Below are positions 19,901 through 36,754 of a DNA stretch of 64,000 nucleotides, one piece after another. The DNA is from CBDDBH01 sp965225625. Lineage in GTDB: Bacteria > Pseudomonadota > Gammaproteobacteria > JADZEE01. The notes beneath the pieces were generated by a model. That model saw nothing but the letters and a program-made list of their open reading frames with translations. It did no database searches and was not told where the DNA came from. Both the position numbers and the translations under genes were made by a program. Position 1 is the first letter of the stretch; each line of letters starts with the position of its first letter. Where the stretch lies: positions 246,108 through 310,107 of the forward strand of contig CBDDBH010000028.1 in assembly GCA_965225625.1 (NCBI GenBank), in the 5' to 3' direction.

Positions 19901-21065
19901 CATACTCGAAGGGGATGTTTTCCAGCGTATCGAGCGGTTGCTTATCGGCAAAATAGCTGCCGGCGGACCCAATGGGCTAACCGATGGCACTAAGGTAACT
20001 AAGAATTATCTGCAGGAACTGAGACGTGAAAGGTGGTTCGAGATACGCTTACGCACGGAATCGGCAAACTCACAATTGGAAGTAGCCTCGGAGCAGCTCG
20101 CGCAAAACAAACGCAATTTCGATGCGATGTTCGAGGAGAAGCGCGTCAAGCTGACAAGCGGCGACGACCTGGCGCCTGGTGTGTTGAAAATGGTTAAAGT
20201 CTACCTCGCGGTTCGCCGTCGCATGCAGCCCGGAGATAAGATGGCCGGACGGCATGGTAACAAGGGCGTAATTTCCACTATCGTACCGGTGGAAGACATG
20301 CCGTATATGGAGAATGGAAAGCCGGTTGATATCGTGCTCAATCCGCTCGGCGTTCCTTCACGTATGAATGTTGGTCAAGTGTTGGAAACCCATTTGGGTT
20401 GGGCCGCCAAAGGCCTGGGCGAAAAAATTGGCAACATGTTGCAGGCCGGTGCCAAGGCAGCAGAGATGCGCAGTTTCCTTGAGCAGATTTACAACCGCAG
20501 TGGCAAGAGTGAGGATTTCACCGCGTTTAGCGACGATGAATTGTTCAATCTCGCCAATAATCTGGTGCCAGGTGTACCAATGTCGACGCCAGTCTTCGAC
20601 GGTGCGTCCGAAGCAGAGATCAAAGGTATGTTGGAACTCGCGGGTTTGCCCAGCCTGGGACAAACCATGCTTTTCGACGGGCGTACGGGCGAGGGCTTCG
20701 ACCGGCCTGTCACGGTGGGCTACATGTATATGATGAAGCTCAACCATCTGGTCGATGACAAGATGCATGCACGTTCCACCGGTCCTTACAGTCTGGTGAC
20801 ACAACAACCGCTGGGCGGTAAAGCGCAATTCGGCGGGCAGCGTTTTGGTGAGATGGAGGTATGGGCGCTTGAAGCGTATGGCGCCGCTTACACCCTACAA
20901 GAAATGCTGACTGTGAAGTCGGACGACGTTAATGGGCGAACGAAAATGTACAAGAACATTGTCGACGGCAACCACCAAATGGAGGCGGGCATGCCGGAAT
21001 CGTTCAACGTGCTTCTAAAAGAGATGCGTTCTCTCGGTATCGACATCGAACTCGAGCAGCGTTGA
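16986..21065 (+). CDS. rpoB: RNA polymerase subunit beta
   Basis: Catalytic-core subunit of RNA polymerase. The ATG at 16986 ([17 protein letters not shown]) matches the usual N-terminus; a TTG five codons earlier is open but not needed. Length 1359 residues. The rifampicin pocket [20 protein letters not shown] followed by [12 protein letters not shown] carries the residues expected for sensitivity, judged from the E. coli wild-type sequence. The C-terminal clamp region ends with [11 protein letters not shown]. Fifty bases separate it from rpoC. Confidence 0.98.
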   Translation: MAYSFTEKKRIRKGFGKHPTILDVPYLLETQLQSYRALLQSNVPVDDRGDVGLHAAFKSVFPIESYSGNAALEYVSYRLGAPVFDVKECQVRGVTYAASLRVKVRLVIYDKESGSTKAVKDIKEQEVYMGELPLMTKTGTFVINGTERVIVSQLHRSPGVFFDHDRGKTHSSGKLLFSARVIPYRGSWLDLEFDPKDSVYVRIDRRRKIPATVLLRALGYSTEEILDIFFEKDSFQLSKNKVTMRLQADRLRGETLSFDVMDNQGRVLIEKDRRITMRHVKALEASRLKGIDVPAEHLVGKTVAHEIVDTESGEILAEANTELTTELVEKILEMKSAEKIQTIYVNDFDRGPYISDTLRIDPTHNALEAQVEIYRMMRPGEPPTKEAAENLFKNLFFSPDRYDLSAVGRMKFNRRVGRDEIEGAGVLSKEDIIETLKVLIDIRNGNGTVDDIDHLGNRRVRSVGEMAENQFRVGLVRVERAVKERLSLAESEGYMPQELINAKPVSAVIKEFFGSSQLSQFMDQNNPLSEVTHKRRVSALGPGGLTRERAGFEVRDVHPTHYGRVCPIETPEGPNIGLINSLAVYARTNKYGFLETPYRKVINGRATRDVEYLSAIEEGQYVIAQANAQLDDKGRLEDTLVSCRHQNEFTLSTPDRIEYMDVSPRQIVSVAASLIPFLEHDDANRALMGSNMQRQAVPTLRTETPLVGTGVESTVARDSGVTVVAERAGIVDSVDAGRIVVRVTDAQTREGESGVDIYNLTKYTRSNQNTCINQKPLVRAGDAIEANDVLADGPATDLGELALGQNMLVAFMPWNGYNFEDSILISERVVEDEKFTSIHIEELTSVARDTKLGAEEISADIPNVSEGALSKLDESGIVFIGAEVNPGDILVGKVTPKGETQLTPEEKLLRAIFGEKASDVKDTSLRVPSGMTGTVIDVQVFTRDGVDKDARALEIERAELTRVRLDLNDQLRILEGDVFQRIERLLIGKIAAGGPNGLTDGTKVTKNYLQELRRERWFEIRLRTESANSQLEVASEQLAQNKRNFDAMFEEKRVKLTSGDDLAPGVLKMVKVYLAVRRRMQPGDKMAGRHGNKGVISTIVPVEDMPYMENGKPVDIVLNPLGVPSRMNVGQVLETHLGWAAKGLGEKIGNMLQAGAKAAEMRSFLEQIYNRSGKSEDFTAFSDDELFNLANNLVPGVPMSTPVFDGASEAEIKGMLELAGLPSLGQTMLFDGRTGEGFDRPVTVGYMYMMKLNHLVDDKMHARSTGPYSLVTQQPLGGKAQFGGQRFGEMEVWALEAYGAAYTLQEMLTVKSDDVNGRTKMYKNIVDGNHQMEAGMPESFNVLLKEMRSLGIDIELEQR

Positions 21066-21115
21066 GTTTAAGCCGGGCCACTGAGTTACAGCCGTTCCGT
21101 TAAGGAGGAACTGCC

Positions 21116-25318
<4,203 letters not shown>

Positions 25319-25344
25319 ATCCCGGCAGGATCTGGCTGTTTGAG

Positions 25345-25373
25345 TGCGTCTCCTATTGACACTAGGAGGCGCA
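25345..25373 (+). repeat. Hairpin downstream of rpoC
   Basis: Arms TGCGTCTCCTA (25345-25355) and TAGGAGGCGCA (25363-25373) pair over 11 positions with one G-U pair and a 7-base loop. It is followed by an A-run, not T, so it is likely a transcript-stability or processing element ahead of the terminator. Confidence 0.6.
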
Positions 25374-25397
25374 AAAACATAGAATTCCGCTTCTACG

Positions 25398-25431
25398 CAG
25401 GCTGGGATCAGCCCCAGCCTGTCATTTTTTT
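25398..25431 (+). terminator. Rho-independent terminator between rpoC and rpsL
   Basis: Perfect 9-bp stem CAGGCTGGG (25398-25406) with CCCAGCCTG (25413-25421), loop of six bases, then TCA and seven Ts. It should end or attenuate the rplKAJL-rpoBC transcript before the str operon begins at rpsL. Confidence 0.85.
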
Positions 25432-25499
25432 CTGCGGGCCTTCGGAATAGCTTCGGAAGTACCCATTTACTTTTCCCCGTCCCATTACAGGAACGAGGC

Positions 25500-25874
25500 A
25501 TGGCGACTATCAATCAACTCGTGCGCAAACCGCGTCGGCGGCAGCGTGCGAAAAGTAATGTCCCTGCGCTTGAGGGTTGTCCTCAGAAGCGTGGTGTGTG
25601 CACGCGCGTGTATACGACGACGCCGAAAAAACCGAACTCCGCGTTGCGCAAAGTTGCACGCGTACGCTTGACCAACGGTCATGAAGTTACAACGTACATC
25701 GGTGGAGAAGGGCATAACCTACAAGAGCATTCTGTAATTCTGATACGCGGCGGCCGGGTAAAGGATTTGCCAGGCGTTCGTTATCACACCGTGCGCGGCA
25801 CGCTCGATACATCGGGCGTAACTGAACGTAAGCAATCGCGCTCCAAGTATGGGGCGAAGCGTCCGAAGTCTTAA
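25500..25874 (+). CDS. rpsL: 30S ribosomal protein S12 (uS12)
   Basis: Decoding-centre protein. [13 protein letters not shown] shows the wild-type lysine associated with streptomycin sensitivity, and [14 protein letters not shown] carries the aspartate that RimO methylthiolates in many bacteria. 124 residues. First gene of the str operon, 70 bases after the terminator; no clear consensus promoter was found in that gap. Confidence 0.98.
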   Translation: MATINQLVRKPRRRQRAKSNVPALEGCPQKRGVCTRVYTTTPKKPNSALRKVARVRLTNGHEVTTYIGGEGHNLQEHSVILIRGGRVKDLPGVRYHTVRGTLDTSGVTERKQSRSKYGAKRPKS

Positions 25875-25893
25875 CGGCGGGCGAGAGAAAAAC

Positions 25894-26364
25894 ATGTCTA
25901 GGCGACGAGTAGCTGCAAAGCGCGACATCCTCCCGGATCCCAAATACGGGGACGAGACGATAGCCAAGTTCGTGAATATGGTAATGGACAGTGGCAAGAA
26001 ATCGGTTGCAGAAAGGATCGTCCACGGTGCGTTGGACTCGATTGCCACGCGCGCCAAAGCGGACGCCGTAGAACTTTTCAAACAAGCCCTCGACAACGTA
26101 CGTCCCCGGGTTGAAGTGAAGTCGCGGCGTGTTGGTGGAGCAACGTATCAGGTACCGATCGAAGTGCGCACTGGCCGGCGCACGGCGCTAGCGATGCGCT
26201 GGCTGGTTGAAGCCGCACGCAAACGCGGTGAAAAAACGATGGGCTTACGACTTGCCGGTGAGCTCATGGACGCCTGTGAAAATAAAGGTACGGCCGTGAA
26301 AAAGCGCGAAGACACACATCGCATGGCGGAAGCTAACCGCGCGTTCTCGCATTATCGCTGGTAA
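25894..26364 (+). CDS. rpsG: 30S ribosomal protein S7 (uS7)
   Basis: Organises the 3' major domain of 16S rRNA and lines the E site. The ATG at 25894 gives [20 protein letters not shown], the standard start; the open frame extends upstream into rpsL without homology. 156 residues. In E. coli S7 represses its own operon. It lies 19 bases after rpsL. Confidence 0.97.
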   Translation: MSRRRVAAKRDILPDPKYGDETIAKFVNMVMDSGKKSVAERIVHGALDSIATRAKADAVELFKQALDNVRPRVEVKSRRVGGATYQVPIEVRTGRRTALAMRWLVEAARKRGEKTMGLRLAGELMDACENKGTAVKKREDTHRMAEANRAFSHYRW

Positions 26365-26390
26365 TTGCTGGACCGTTTAGAGAATTCGTC

Positions 26391-28490
26391 ATGCCCCGCA
26401 CAACCGAAATCGAGCGTTATCGCAATATCGGCATCATGGCCCACATTGATGCGGGCAAAACCACGACGACTGAGCGCGTTCTGTATTACACAGGCGTTTC
26501 GCACAAGATCGGCGAAGTGCACGATGGTGCCGCCGTCATGGATTGGATGGAACAGGAACAGGAGCGTGGCATTACGATCACCTCGGCCGCGACAACGTGT
26601 TTCTGGAGTGGCATGGATGGCGCTCGGCCAGAGCATCGTATCAACATTATTGACACCCCCGGGCACGTAGACTTCACCATCGAGGTTGAGCGCTCGTTGC
26701 GCGTTCTGGACGGCGCGGTAGCGGTGTTTTGCGCAGTCGGCGGCGTCGAGCCGCAGTCCGAGACTGTCTGGCGTCAGGCAAACAAATATCAGGTACCGCG
26801 CATCGCGTTCGTTAACAAGATGGATCGCTCCGGCGCGAATTTTTTGCGGGTCGTGAGCCAAATTGCTGAGCGCCTAGGCAGCGTTGCGATACCGATTCAA
26901 TTGCCGATTGGTGCCGAAGACGCGTTTGAAGGTGTGGTTGACCTGGTCACCATGCGCGCAATTTATTGGGACGAATCTTCCCTGGGCACCACTTTTGAGG
27001 TGCGTGAAATCCCAGAATCGCTACTCGCCGCTTGCCAGCATTGGCATGAAACGCTCATTGAAGCGGCGGCAGAAGGCGACGATGAGTTGATGGAGACCTA
27101 CCTGAACGATGGTGATCTCAGTACTGAGCAGCTCATACGCGGTCTGCGGATGCGAACGCTGCGCAACGAGGTGGTCCCTGTCCTATGTGGTTCAGCGTTT
27201 AAAAACAAAGGTGTGCAGGCGGTCCTGGATGCGGTAATCGATTACTTACCCTCGCCTGCGGAAGTGCCGGCCATAGCTGGATTACTTGATGACGGTAAAA
27301 CAGAACAGCAACGTCCTGCTGATGATGAGCAACCCTATGCGTCGTTGGCTTTCAAGATTGCCACCGATCCCTTCGTTGGTACGCTGACGTTCTTCCGGGT
27401 TTATTCGGGCGTGCTGCAATCTGGCGATACGGTTTTCAACCCTAGTAACGGCAAAAAAGCAAGAATCGGCCGCCTGTTGCAGATGCACTCCAACCACCGC
27501 GAAGAGGTCAAAGAGGTCCGGGCGGGAGATATCGCTGCCGCTATTGGACTGAAGGACGTGACGACGGGTGACACCTTGTGCGACCCGAAGCAGGTTATCA
27601 CCTTAGAACAGATGGAATTTCCCATTCCCGTCATCGCGGTTGCGGTCGAGCCAAAGACAAAAGCCGATCAAGAAAAAATGGGGATAGCTCTGTCCAAGCT
27701 GGCTGCCGAGGACCCCTCTTTTCGTGTGTCTACCGATGAGGAATCCGGCCAGACGATTATCGCGGGCATGGGCGAGTTACATTTGGAGATAATCGTCGAC
27801 CGCATGAAGCGCGAGTTCAAAGTCGAAGCTAACGTCGGTCGACCGCAAGTAGCTTACCGTGAAACCTTGCGTAAAGTGGTGGAGAAGGCGGAGGGTCGGT
27901 TTATCCGTCAGACCGGTGGGCGCGGCCAATTTGGTCATGTTGTACTGCGCTTGGAACCCGCGGAGCCTGGTGCCGAGTTTGAGTTTGAAAACAAAATCGT
28001 TGGTGGCGCGATTCCCAAGGAATACATTCCGGCTGTTGAAAAAGGCGTTGTCGCGGCGATGGTTAATGGTGTCGTTGCCGGATATCCGATCGTAGATGTC
28101 AAGGTAACGTTATACGACGGCTCTTTTCACGAAGTCGATTCCAGCGAAGTCGCGTTCAAGATAGCTGGGTCGATGGCATTCAAAGATGGCGCCAGGCTAG
28201 CCAACCCTGCGCTACTGGAACCGATGATGAAGGTTGAGGTAGTAACCCCCGATGATTATGTCGGCGCGGTCACAGGTGACCTCAATCGCCGCCGCGGTCT
28301 TGTTCTTGGCACAGAATCCTCACCGGCCGGCAAGATCGTTCGCGCGGATGTACCGTTGGCTGAGATGTTTGGCTATGCGACAGATTTGCGCTCGGCCACG
28401 CAAGGCCGCGGGACATATGTTATGGAGTTCACCCGTTACTCTGAAGCTCCGGCGAGTGTGGCTGAGACAATCATCAAGAAAGCAAGTTGA
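26391..28490 (+). CDS. fusA: Elongation factor G
   Basis: Translocation GTPase. G1 [15 protein letters not shown]3 DTPGHVDF and G4 NKMD are intact, and domains II to V follow to the end; 699 residues is typical of EF-G1. Codon use is strongly biased to GGC and GGT for glycine, as expected of a highly expressed gene and in clear contrast to tuf, which starts 32 bases downstream. Confidence 0.98.
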   Translation: MPRTTEIERYRNIGIMAHIDAGKTTTTERVLYYTGVSHKIGEVHDGAAVMDWMEQEQERGITITSAATTCFWSGMDGARPEHRINIIDTPGHVDFTIEVERSLRVLDGAVAVFCAVGGVEPQSETVWRQANKYQVPRIAFVNKMDRSGANFLRVVSQIAERLGSVAIPIQLPIGAEDAFEGVVDLVTMRAIYWDESSLGTTFEVREIPESLLAACQHWHETLIEAAAEGDDELMETYLNDGDLSTEQLIRGLRMRTLRNEVVPVLCGSAFKNKGVQAVLDAVIDYLPSPAEVPAIAGLLDDGKTEQQRPADDEQPYASLAFKIATDPFVGTLTFFRVYSGVLQSGDTVFNPSNGKKARIGRLLQMHSNHREEVKEVRAGDIAAAIGLKDVTTGDTLCDPKQVITLEQMEFPIPVIAVAVEPKTKADQEKMGIALSKLAAEDPSFRVSTDEESGQTIIAGMGELHLEIIVDRMKREFKVEANVGRPQVAYRETLRKVVEKAEGRFIRQTGGRGQFGHVVLRLEPAEPGAEFEFENKIVGGAIPKEYIPAVEKGVVAAMVNGVVAGYPIVDVKVTLYDGSFHEVDSSEVAFKIAGSMAFKDGARLANPALLEPMMKVEVVTPDDYVGAVTGDLNRRRGLVLGTESSPAGKIVRADVPLAEMFGYATDLRSATQGRGTYVMEFTRYSEAPASVAETIIKKAS

Positions 28491-28518
28491 CCTAAAACAA
28501 AGATCGTATAGGGGTACC

Positions 28519-29744
<1,226 letters not shown>

Positions 29745-29777
29745 GCATGATGAAAAATGAGAGCCGGACAATAAAAA

Positions 29778-30095
29778 ATGGCGGATAAGGACCAAATAAT
29801 ACGTATACGTCTCAAGGCGTTCGACCATCGGTTGATCGATCAGTCGACGCGTGAAATCGTCGAGACCGCTAAACGTACCGGCGCTCAGGTTAAGGGCCCA
29901 ATTCCTTTACCGACTAAAAAGGAACGTTTCACCGTACTGATATCGCCGCATGTGAACAAAGATGCACGCGACCAGTACGAAATTCGTACACATAAACGAT
30001 TGTTGGACATCGTCAACCCGACGGATAAAACCGTGGACGCATTGATGAAGCTCGATCTCGCGGCCGGCGTTGATGTTCAGATCAAACTCAGCTGA
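29778..30095 (+). CDS. rpsJ: 30S ribosomal protein S10 (uS10)
   Basis: 30S head protein that also acts as NusE in antitermination. It contains [16 protein letters not shown], and [18 protein letters not shown] with the loop region near residue 50. 105 residues, two or three longer than usual at the N-terminus. First gene of the S10 operon; no long S10 leader of the E. coli type can fit in the 64-base gap. Confidence 0.97.
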   Translation: MADKDQIIRIRLKAFDHRLIDQSTREIVETAKRTGAQVKGPIPLPTKKERFTVLISPHVNKDARDQYEIRTHKRLLDIVNPTDKTVDALMKLDLAAGVDVQIKLS

Positions 30096-30110
30096 GGAAG
30101 GGACACGTTA

Positions 30111-30755
30111 ATGGCACTTGGCTTGATCGGAGAGAAGCGCGGTATGACGAGGATCTTCACGGAAGAAGGCGAGTCGATTCCCGTAACGGTTGTCGAAGTA
30201 CAGCCGAACAGAATAACCCAATTGAAAGCGCCGGTAACGGACGGCTACCAGGCAATACAGGTTACATCGGGCGAACAGCATCGGAATCGAATCAGCAAAT
30301 CTATGGCCGGCATTTATAAGAAAGCTAAGCTCGAATCCGGGCGGGCGCTGCACGAATTTCGCGTAGACCCGAATGAAGTAGCTGAGCTTGTACTCGGCGG
30401 CGAGATAAAGGTCACGCTGTTCGAGCCGGGCCAGCGGGTAGACGTTACGGGGACGACTATCGGTAAAGGATTTGCGGGTGTTATCAAACGACACAAATTT
30501 CGATCCGGCGATGCGACGCATGGAAACTCACTTGCTCACCGGTCACACGGATCAGTGGGTCAGTGCCAATACCCGGGCAAAGTATTCAAAGGCAAACGCA
30601 TGGCAGGGCATCTGGGTAACGCCCGTCGTACGGCGCAAAATCTCGAAGTAGTGCGCGTCGATGAAAGTCGAAATTTGATTTTGATCAAAGGTGCTGTACC
30701 GGGCTCGAAAGGCGGTAAGTTGGTGATAAAGCCGACGACGAGAGTGGTGAAGTAG
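30111..30755 (+). CDS. rplC: 50S ribosomal protein L3 (uL3)
   Basis: Early assembly protein reaching the peptidyl-transferase centre. The extension with [10 protein letters not shown] holds the glutamine methylated by PrmB in E. coli. 214 residues. It starts 15 bases after rpsJ with a gaaggga ribosome site. Confidence 0.97.
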   Translation: MALGLIGEKRGMTRIFTEEGESIPVTVVEVQPNRITQLKAPVTDGYQAIQVTSGEQHRNRISKSMAGIYKKAKLESGRALHEFRVDPNEVAELVLGGEIKVTLFEPGQRVDVTGTTIGKGFAGVIKRHKFRSGDATHGNSLAHRSHGSVGQCQYPGKVFKGKRMAGHLGNARRTAQNLEVVRVDESRNLILIKGAVPGSKGGKLVIKPTTRVVK

Positions 30756-30758
30756 TCG

Positions 30759-31379
30759 ATGGATCTCAACGTTATATCCTTTGCCGAGGGCTCGCAGGCG
30801 GGCTCTGTACCTGTGGCTGATGCGGTATTCGGTGTAGCGTTCAATGAGCCTTTGGTTCATCAGGTTATAACTGCCTATTTGGCCGGCGGACGTAGCGGCA
30901 GTAAACAGCAGAAAACACGAGCCCAGGTGCGAGGCGGCGGCGCCAAACCGTGGCGGCAGAAAGGCCTGGGACGCGCGCGAGTGGGTAGTTCCCGCAATCC
31001 CATCTGGCGCGGCGGTGGAGTGACCTTTGCAGCGGTCCCGCGCAAGTATGCACAGAAGGTTAATCGTAAGATGTATCGGGGTGCGTTGCGTTCCATTTTG
31101 TCCGAATTGATCCGAGCCGAACGGCTTCTAATCGTCGAGTCCATGGACGTTGCGGCGGCGAAGACAAAGCTGCTGACCGAAACCTTGCGGCGACTCAAAA
31201 TAGATAATGCATTGCTGGTGAGCGACAAGCCGGATGAGAAACTGTTTCTGGCCGCTCGCAATCTGCCACACATCGATGTGTGTGCGGTGGAGGAGATGAA
31301 CCCGGTCGAATTGATGCGATTTGCTAACGTTGTCATGACCAAAGCGTCGTTGGAGCATCTCCAGGAGCGCTTGTCATGA
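30759..31379 (+). CDS. rplD: 50S ribosomal protein L4 (uL4)
   Basis: Lines the exit tunnel; the long loop [18 protein letters not shown] followed by [11 protein letters not shown] is present. In E. coli L4 also represses the S10 operon. 206 residues. It starts three bases after rplC and overlaps rplW by four bases (ATGA). Confidence 0.97.
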   Translation: MDLNVISFAEGSQAGSVPVADAVFGVAFNEPLVHQVITAYLAGGRSGSKQQKTRAQVRGGGAKPWRQKGLGRARVGSSRNPIWRGGGVTFAAVPRKYAQKVNRKMYRGALRSILSELIRAERLLIVESMDVAAAKTKLLTETLRRLKIDNALLVSDKPDEKLFLAARNLPHIDVCAVEEMNPVELMRFANVVMTKASLEHLQERLS

Positions 31380-31678
31380 TTGATTCGCGGTTGATGAACA
31401 TATTGTTGTCACCGATTGTTTCGGAGAAAACCGAGCGTCTCGCCGACGCACATCGACAGTTTGTATTCGAAGTCGTACTCGATGCCAACAAACGAGAGGT
31501 AAAGCAAGCCGTTGAATTGATGTTTAAGGTCGAGGTCGAATCAGTTCAGGTTTGCAATGTGAAAGGAAAGGTGAAGACATTCCGGAATTCACCCGGTCGG
31601 CGCCGCCACAGAAAGAAAGCTTACGTCAAACTCAAGCCTGGGTTCGATATCGACTACTTAGTGGGGGCCACCGAGTAA
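31376..31678 (+). CDS. rplW: 50S ribosomal protein L23 (uL23)
   Basis: Tunnel-exit protein that docks trigger factor and SRP. It shows [15 protein letters not shown] and the basic segment [15 protein letters not shown]. 100 residues. Coupled to rplD by an ATGA overlap. Confidence 0.97.
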   Translation: MIDSRLMNILLSPIVSEKTERLADAHRQFVFEVVLDANKREVKQAVELMFKVEVESVQVCNVKGKVKTFRNSPGRRRHRKKAYVKLKPGFDIDYLVGATE

Positions 31679-31696
31679 GCTCTCGGGGATGCTTAG

Positions 31697-32524
31697 ATGG
31701 CACTAATTAAAGTAAAGCCGACTTCACCCGGTCGTCGCGGTCTGGTTAAGGTCGTTACGCCGGATCTGCATAAAGGCGCGCCGCACGGACCTTTGCTCGA
31801 AAAGCAATCAAGCAATGCTGGACGAAACAATCGAGGCCGCATTACGGTCCGTCACCGCGGCGCCGGTCATAAGCAGCGTTATCGGAAAATCGATTTCAAA
31901 CGTCGCAAAGACGGAGTCCCCGCGCATGTTGAGCGGTTGGAATATGATCCGAACCGTAGTGCCAACATAGCGCTGCTTCTATACGTGGACGGCGAACGTC
32001 GTTACATTATCGCGCCGAAAGGTATCAAAGCCGGAGATGTACTCAGATCCGGTAACGACGCACCGATTCAAGTCGGCAATTGCCTGCCATTGCGCAATAT
32101 TCCGGTGGGCACGATGGTGCATTGCCTGGAGATGAAACCAGGTAAGGGCGCGCAAGTAGGCCGTACGGCCGGTGCGGGGTTGCAATTGGTAGCGCGCGAA
32201 GGCGGCCAAGCAACCTTGCGTCTGCGCTCCGGTGAAATGCGCAGGTTTTCAATAGATTGCCGGGCTACCATTGGCGAGGTCGGAAACGCCGAGCATTCGT
32301 TACGCTCTATAGGTAAAGCCGGTGCCATGCGATGGCGTGGGAAACGCCCGACGGTGCGAGGCGTAGCCATGAATCCGGTGGACCATCCGCACGGCGGCGG
32401 CGAAGGACGTTCCTCGGGAGGACGCAACCCGGTAAGCCCTTGGGGTCAGCCGACTAAAGGCTATAAGACTCGAAGAAACAAGCGAACGACAAATATGATT
32501 GTTCGTCGACGTAAGAAAAAATAG
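31697..32524 (+). CDS. rplB: 50S ribosomal protein L2 (uL2)
   Basis: Needed for peptidyl-transferase activity and subunit joining. The critical histidine motif DHPHGGGEG is present near residue 230, followed by the basic C-terminal tail. 275 residues, normal length. Confidence 0.98.
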   Translation: MALIKVKPTSPGRRGLVKVVTPDLHKGAPHGPLLEKQSSNAGRNNRGRITVRHRGAGHKQRYRKIDFKRRKDGVPAHVERLEYDPNRSANIALLLYVDGERRYIIAPKGIKAGDVLRSGNDAPIQVGNCLPLRNIPVGTMVHCLEMKPGKGAQVGRTAGAGLQLVAREGGQATLRLRSGEMRRFSIDCRATIGEVGNAEHSLRSIGKAGAMRWRGKRPTVRGVAMNPVDHPHGGGEGRSSGGRNPVSPWGQPTKGYKTRRNKRTTNMIVRRRKKK

Positions 32525-32535
32525 GAAACCCAGAC

Positions 32536-32811
32536 GTGCCACGTTCTATTAAGAAAGGACCGTTTATTGATCATCACCTGGCGGTAAAGGTTGAGAGGGC
32601 GCTTGCGCAAAACGATAAACGTCCAATCAAGACCTGGTCGCGCAGATCGATGATACATCCGGACATGGTTGGATTGACATTGGCGGTTCACAACGGCCGA
32701 CAGCATGTGCCGGTTTTCGTCACCGAAAACATGGTTGGACACAAACTGGGCGAGTTTGCCCATACGCGCACGTTTCGCGGGCATGCCGCGACGCGTAAGA
32801 CCAAGGCGTAA
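32536..32811 (+). CDS. rpsS: 30S ribosomal protein S19 (uS19)
   Basis: 30S head protein contacting S13. Begins with GTG at 32536 giving [15 protein letters not shown], the family start. 91 residues. Eleven bases after rplB. Confidence 0.97.
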   Translation: MPRSIKKGPFIDHHLAVKVERALAQNDKRPIKTWSRRSMIHPDMVGLTLAVHNGRQHVPVFVTENMVGHKLGEFAHTRTFRGHAATRKTKA

Positions 32812-32825
32812 ACGCGAGAAATCGG

Positions 32826-33161
32826 ATGGCGACTAAAGCCCTAGCAAAATACATCCGCATAGCGCCGCAGAAGGCGCGCTTGGTTGCGGATCAAATTCGC
32901 GGGCTGCCGGTAGACAAGGCAATTGATTTGTTGAATTTCAGCAGCAAAAAAGCCGCTCCAATTATCAAAAAAGCATTAGAGTCCGCTGTTGCCAACGCCG
33001 AACATAATGACGGCGCCGACATTGACGAACTGAAAGTGGTGGGCATACAGATTGATGCGGGTCCTTTCTTTGCTCGATTCAGAGCGCGCGCTCGCGGTCG
33101 TGGCGCGCGAATTTTGAAACGTACCAGTCACGTGACAGTCATGGTAGGTGAGGGAGAATAG
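32826..33161 (+). CDS. rplV: 50S ribosomal protein L22 (uL22)
   Basis: Tunnel protein with a long beta-hairpin (about residues 82-98, [17 protein letters not shown]). 111 residues. Begins [20 protein letters not shown]. Fourteen bases after rpsS. Confidence 0.97.
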   Translation: MATKALAKYIRIAPQKARLVADQIRGLPVDKAIDLLNFSSKKAAPIIKKALESAVANAEHNDGADIDELKVVGIQIDAGPFFARFRARARGRGARILKRTSHVTVMVGEGE

Positions 33162-33168
33162 AGCAGTT

Positions 33169-33846
33169 ATGGGCCAAAAAGTACATCCGGTTGGAATGCG
33201 TTTGGGAATCGTAAAAGACTGGTCCTCGACATGGTACGCAGGCAGCAAGGACTTTCCCGAATATTTAAACGCCGATTTGGCGGTACGCAAATATTTACGC
33301 AAAAAACTGTCTCATGCATCTGTGAGTCACATTCAGATCGAGCGGCCGGCTCACAACGCGCGAATAGTTATTCATACGGCCAGGCCGGGTATCGTCATTG
33401 GTAAAAAGGGCGAGGATATCGAGATGCTGCGTAGGGACGTATCCGCAATTATGGGGATCCCTGCTCACATTAGTGTTGAGGAGATCCGCAAACCAGAATT
33501 GGACGCCTATTTGGTAGCCGAAAGCGTTGCGAACCAGTTAGAGCGACGGATCATGTTTCGGCGTGCCATGAAACGTGCGGTTTCGAATGCCATGCGCTTA
33601 GGTGCGCAAGGAATACGAATTAACGTCGCGGGACGTTTGAATGGAGCTGAGATCGCCAGGAGAGAATGGTATCGCGAGGGTCGAGTACCGCTGCATACTT
33701 TGCGTGCCGATATTGATTACGGTTTCACCGAAGCGCACACAACCTACGGTGTAATCGGCGTGAAAGTATGGATATTCAAAGGTGAAATCCTCGCTGCCAG
33801 CGAGGAAGTTAGTGAAGAACAGCCCGAAGCGGCGGTGGCACAGTAA
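33169..33846 (+). CDS. rpsC: 30S ribosomal protein S3 (uS3)
   Basis: mRNA-entry protein with helicase role. The ATG at 33169 gives [18 protein letters not shown], the conserved start; an in-frame ATG at 33148 lies inside rplV. The KH domain has [12 protein letters not shown]. 225 residues with an acidic tail. Confidence 0.97.
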   Translation: MGQKVHPVGMRLGIVKDWSSTWYAGSKDFPEYLNADLAVRKYLRKKLSHASVSHIQIERPAHNARIVIHTARPGIVIGKKGEDIEMLRRDVSAIMGIPAHISVEEIRKPELDAYLVAESVANQLERRIMFRRAMKRAVSNAMRLGAQGIRINVAGRLNGAEIARREWYREGRVPLHTLRADIDYGFTEAHTTYGVIGVKVWIFKGEILAASEEVSEEQPEAAVAQ

Positions 33847-33857
33847 GGGGCGGACCG

Positions 33858-34271
33858 GTGCTACAACCTAAGCAGACGAAATACAGAAAGCAGCAGAAGG
33901 GCCGTAACCGTGGCATGGCCGTAAAAGGCAGCAAAGTGAGCTTCGGTGAGTTCGGCCTGAAGGCGACGATGCGCGGCCGACTCACTGCACGTCAGATTGA
34001 GGCAGCGCGACGTGCGATGACCAGGCACGTCAAACGCGGGGGCAAAATCTGGATCCGCGTGTTTCCCGATAAGCCGATAACCAAGAAGCCATTGGAAGTG
34101 CGGCAGGGTAAGGGCAAAGGCAACGTCGAATATTGGGTGGCTGAAATTCAACCGGGCCGCGTGTTATATGAAATGGCCGGAGTGAGTGAGGAAATAGCAC
34201 GAGAAGCATTTAGGCTGGCAGCAGCCAAGCTTCCTGTCACCACTACGTTTACTGTGAGGACGGTGCTCTGA
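33858..34271 (+). CDS. rplP: 50S ribosomal protein L16 (uL16)
   Basis: Sits near the A-site tRNA elbow. Begins with GTG at 33858 giving [19 protein letters not shown]. 137 residues. Its TGA overlaps the rpmC ATG by one base. Confidence 0.97.
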   Translation: MLQPKQTKYRKQQKGRNRGMAVKGSKVSFGEFGLKATMRGRLTARQIEAARRAMTRHVKRGGKIWIRVFPDKPITKKPLEVRQGKGKGNVEYWVAEIQPGRVLYEMAGVSEEIAREAFRLAAAKLPVTTTFTVRTVL

Positions 34272-34471
34272 TGAAGGCTCAGGAGTTGCGAGACAAGCCG
34301 GTCGCGGACCTGGAAGGGCAACTCGTCGAACTATTGCGGGAGCAGTTCAATTTGCGCATGCAAAAAGGATCGGGACAGTTGAGTAGACCAAGCCGCGTTA
34401 AACAAGTACGCCGCGATATCGCGCGTATCAAGACTGTGTTGTGTGAGTTGGACCAAGGCACTTCGGCATGA
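34271..34471 (+). CDS. rpmC: 50S ribosomal protein L29 (uL29)
   Basis: Small two-helix protein next to L23 at the tunnel exit. Core [16 protein letters not shown] is typical. 66 residues. Coupled to both neighbours: one-base overlap with rplP and ATGA overlap with rpsQ. Confidence 0.96.
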   Translation: MKAQELRDKPVADLEGQLVELLREQFNLRMQKGSGQLSRPSRVKQVRRDIARIKTVLCELDQGTSA

Positions 34472-34731
34472 CGGAAACGACCAAACGCCGCACGCTGATT
34501 GGCCAGGTGGTCAGCAACAAAATGGATCGCACGATCGCTGTTACGGTGGAGCGGCATGTAGCGCACCCGATTTACGGGAAGTACGTCAGGCGTTCAACAA
34601 AGCTGCTCGCGCACGATGAGCAAAACGAATGCCTCGAAGGCGATGTCGTCGCGATAGAAGAATGTCGGCCCATATCAAAGCATAAGGCTTGGCGCCTGCA
34701 GAAAGTACTGGAGCGCGCACCGCAGGTTTAG
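34468..34731 (+). CDS. rpsQ: 30S ribosomal protein S17 (uS17)
   Basis: Primary 16S rRNA binder with an OB fold. Shows [20 protein letters not shown] and the end region [14 protein letters not shown]. 87 residues. Last gene of the S10 operon. Confidence 0.97.
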   Translation: MTETTKRRTLIGQVVSNKMDRTIAVTVERHVAHPIYGKYVRRSTKLLAHDEQNECLEGDVVAIEECRPISKHKAWRLQKVLERAPQV

Positions 34732-34770
34732 CTTGCGGGCGACAATCGGTTAAGTGCGGGGAGCAAGGCT

Positions 34771-35139
34771 ATGATTCAAATGCAATCGATGTTGGATGCG
34801 GCAGATAACAGCGGCGCACGTCGGTTGATGTGCATTAAGGTGCTGGGCGGTTCGAAAAGCCGTTACGCAAATATCGGCGATGTGATTAAGGTCACGATTA
34901 AAGAAGCAATTCCGCGCGGTAAGGTAAAGAAGGGCGAGGTTTTCAACGCGGTGGTTGTGCGCACCAGAAAAGGCGTACGTCGGCCAGATGGATCTCTCAT
35001 CCGTTTTGATAGAAATGCCGCAGTTTTGCTGGATCGCCAAATGCAGCCGATAGGCACGCGCATTTTCGGTCCGGTAACACGCGAGCTGCGCAGCGAAAAG
35101 TTCATGCGTATCGTCTCGCTGGCGCCCGAAGTACTGTGA
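34771..35139 (+). CDS. rplN: 50S ribosomal protein L14 (uL14)
   Basis: Intersubunit-bridge protein; [20 protein letters not shown] is the canonical start. 122 residues. First gene of the spc operon, 39 bases after rpsQ, so the S10 and spc groups are probably joined in one transcript. Confidence 0.98.
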   Translation: MIQMQSMLDAADNSGARRLMCIKVLGGSKSRYANIGDVIKVTIKEAIPRGKVKKGEVFNAVVVRTRKGVRRPDGSLIRFDRNAAVLLDRQMQPIGTRIFGPVTRELRSEKFMRIVSLAPEVL

Positions 35140-35148
35140 AGTAACGAC

Positions 35149-35463
35149 ATGAATAAAATTAGAAAGGGGGACGATGTCATTGTTCTGGCTGGAAGGGATG
35201 CTGGCAAACGCGGCGTTGTTTTGCGAGTCGATGACGAGTTTTTGCTGGTCGAAGGCGTGAACATGGTCAAGCGACACACGCGAGCAAACCCTCAAGCGGG
35301 GAGCCCGGGCGGCATCGTCGAGAAGGAAGCGCCGATACAAAAATCGAATGTGGCACTGTATAACCCGATTACTAACAAAGCTGATCGCATCGGTATCAAG
35401 ACTTTGGAGGATGGCCGCAGGGTTCGATTTTTTAAGTCGAACAATGAAGTGGTTGATATTTAA
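35149..35463 (+). CDS. rplX: 50S ribosomal protein L24 (uL24)
   Basis: Assembly initiator with a KOW motif ([19 protein letters not shown]). 104 residues. Ends two bases before rplE. Confidence 0.97.
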   Translation: MNKIRKGDDVIVLAGRDAGKRGVVLRVDDEFLLVEGVNMVKRHTRANPQAGSPGGIVEKEAPIQKSNVALYNPITNKADRIGIKTLEDGRRVRFFKSNNEVVDI

Positions 35464-35465
35464 AC

Positions 35466-36008
35466 GTGGCTAGACTGCACGAACTCTACAAGGAAAAGGT
35501 TGTTGCTGAACTTCAGCAGCAATTCAATTTTGATAGTGTCATGGCGATTCCGCGGGTGATGAAAATCACCTTGAACATGGGTTTGGGAGAGGCTTTGACC
35601 GATCGCAAAGTTATCGAACACGCAGTTAAGGATTTGACGCTTATATCCGGCCAGAAACCGGTGGTGACCAAAGCCAGAAAATCGATTGCGGCGTTTAAGG
35701 TCCGGGAAGAGTGGCCGATCGGTTGCAAGGTAACCTTGCGGCGCGAGCGCATGTATGAATTTCTCGATCGGCTGATCAGCGTTGCGATCCCAAGAATTCG
35801 AGATTTTCGAGGGTTTACTACTCGAGCATTCGATGGCCGCGGCAACTATAGTTTGGGCGTTAAAGAGCAAATTATCTTTCCGGAGATTGATTACGACAAA
35901 ATCGATACCATCCGCGGCCTGGATATAACCATCACTACCACGGCCCAAAATGACGAGCACGGGCGTGCGTTACTCGCCGCCTTTAATTTTCCGTTGCGGT
36001 CACAATGA
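35466..36008 (+). CDS. rplE: 50S ribosomal protein L5 (uL5)
   Basis: 5S rRNA-binding protein. GTG start at 35466 giving [16 protein letters not shown]; contains [11 protein letters not shown] and RIRDFRGF. 180 residues, normal length. Confidence 0.97.
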   Translation: MARLHELYKEKVVAELQQQFNFDSVMAIPRVMKITLNMGLGEALTDRKVIEHAVKDLTLISGQKPVVTKARKSIAAFKVREEWPIGCKVTLRRERMYEFLDRLISVAIPRIRDFRGFTTRAFDGRGNYSLGVKEQIIFPEIDYDKIDTIRGLDITITTTAQNDEHGRALLAAFNFPLRSQ

Positions 36009-36030
36009 AGTCGGAGCAGAGGTAAAGTAA

Positions 36031-36336
36031 ATGGCCAAGAAATCCATGCTCAATCGAGAATCGAAACGCATTGCGACGGTCAAGAAATACGCCGTGAAGC
36101 GAGCAGAGTTACGGGCGAAAATCAAAGATCAAAAGGCGACTGATGAAGAGCGGCGTGCAGCCCAATTGGAACTGCAAAAGCTGCCGCGCGATGCAAGCCC
36201 CAGTCGCATCCGTAATCGCTGCCGAATTACAGGCCGTACGCATGGTTACTATCGAAAATTTGGCTTGGGACGGAACAAACTTCGCGAAGCAGCGATGTGC
36301 GGAGACATTCCAGGCTTAGTCAAGGCGAGTTGGTAG
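36031..36336 (+). CDS. rpsN: 30S ribosomal protein S14 (uS14)
   Basis: 30S head protein. This is the long, zinc-free form of 101 residues: the CxxC pairs of the short form are absent and the body reads [20 protein letters not shown]. Twenty-two bases after rplE. Confidence 0.97.
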   Translation: MAKKSMLNRESKRIATVKKYAVKRAELRAKIKDQKATDEERRAAQLELQKLPRDASPSRIRNRCRITGRTHGYYRKFGLGRNKLREAAMCGDIPGLVKASW

Positions 36337-36346
36337 GAGCATTGGT

Positions 36347-36742
36347 ATGAGCATGACCGATCCAATAGCCGACATGTTGACCCGGATCCGTAACGGTCAG
36401 GCCGGCTTGAAAAAATCCGTGAGTATGCCTGGGTCCAAGCTGAAGACCGCGCTTGCTGAGGTGTTTGTGGCAGAAGGCTACATCGTAGGACATTCGGTTG
36501 CGGAAAATGATGGCAAACCGACTTTGACAATCGAACTGAAGTATTACGAAGGCAAACCCGTAATCGAATACCTCCATCGTATGAGTCGCCCCGGGCTGCG
36601 CCATTACAGCGGCAAGGATACGCTGCCGAGCATAAAGAGCGGTCTAGGTGTTGCGATCGTGTCCACGTCGAAAGGGATGATGACGGATCGCGCTGCGCGT
36701 GCCCAAGGTTTGGGTGGCGAAGTGATTTGTTCTGTTTTGTGA
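36347..36742 (+). CDS. rpsH: 30S ribosomal protein S8 (uS8)
   Basis: Central-domain 16S rRNA binder and, in E. coli, the translational repressor of the spc operon. [16 protein letters not shown] and [13 protein letters not shown] are canonical; 131 residues. Confidence 0.97.
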   Translation: MSMTDPIADMLTRIRNGQAGLKKSVSMPGSKLKTALAEVFVAEGYIVGHSVAENDGKPTLTIELKYYEGKPVIEYLHRMSRPGLRHYSGKDTLPSIKSGLGVAIVSTSKGMMTDRAARAQGLGGEVICSVL

Positions 36743-36754
36743 GGTTTCACTCGA

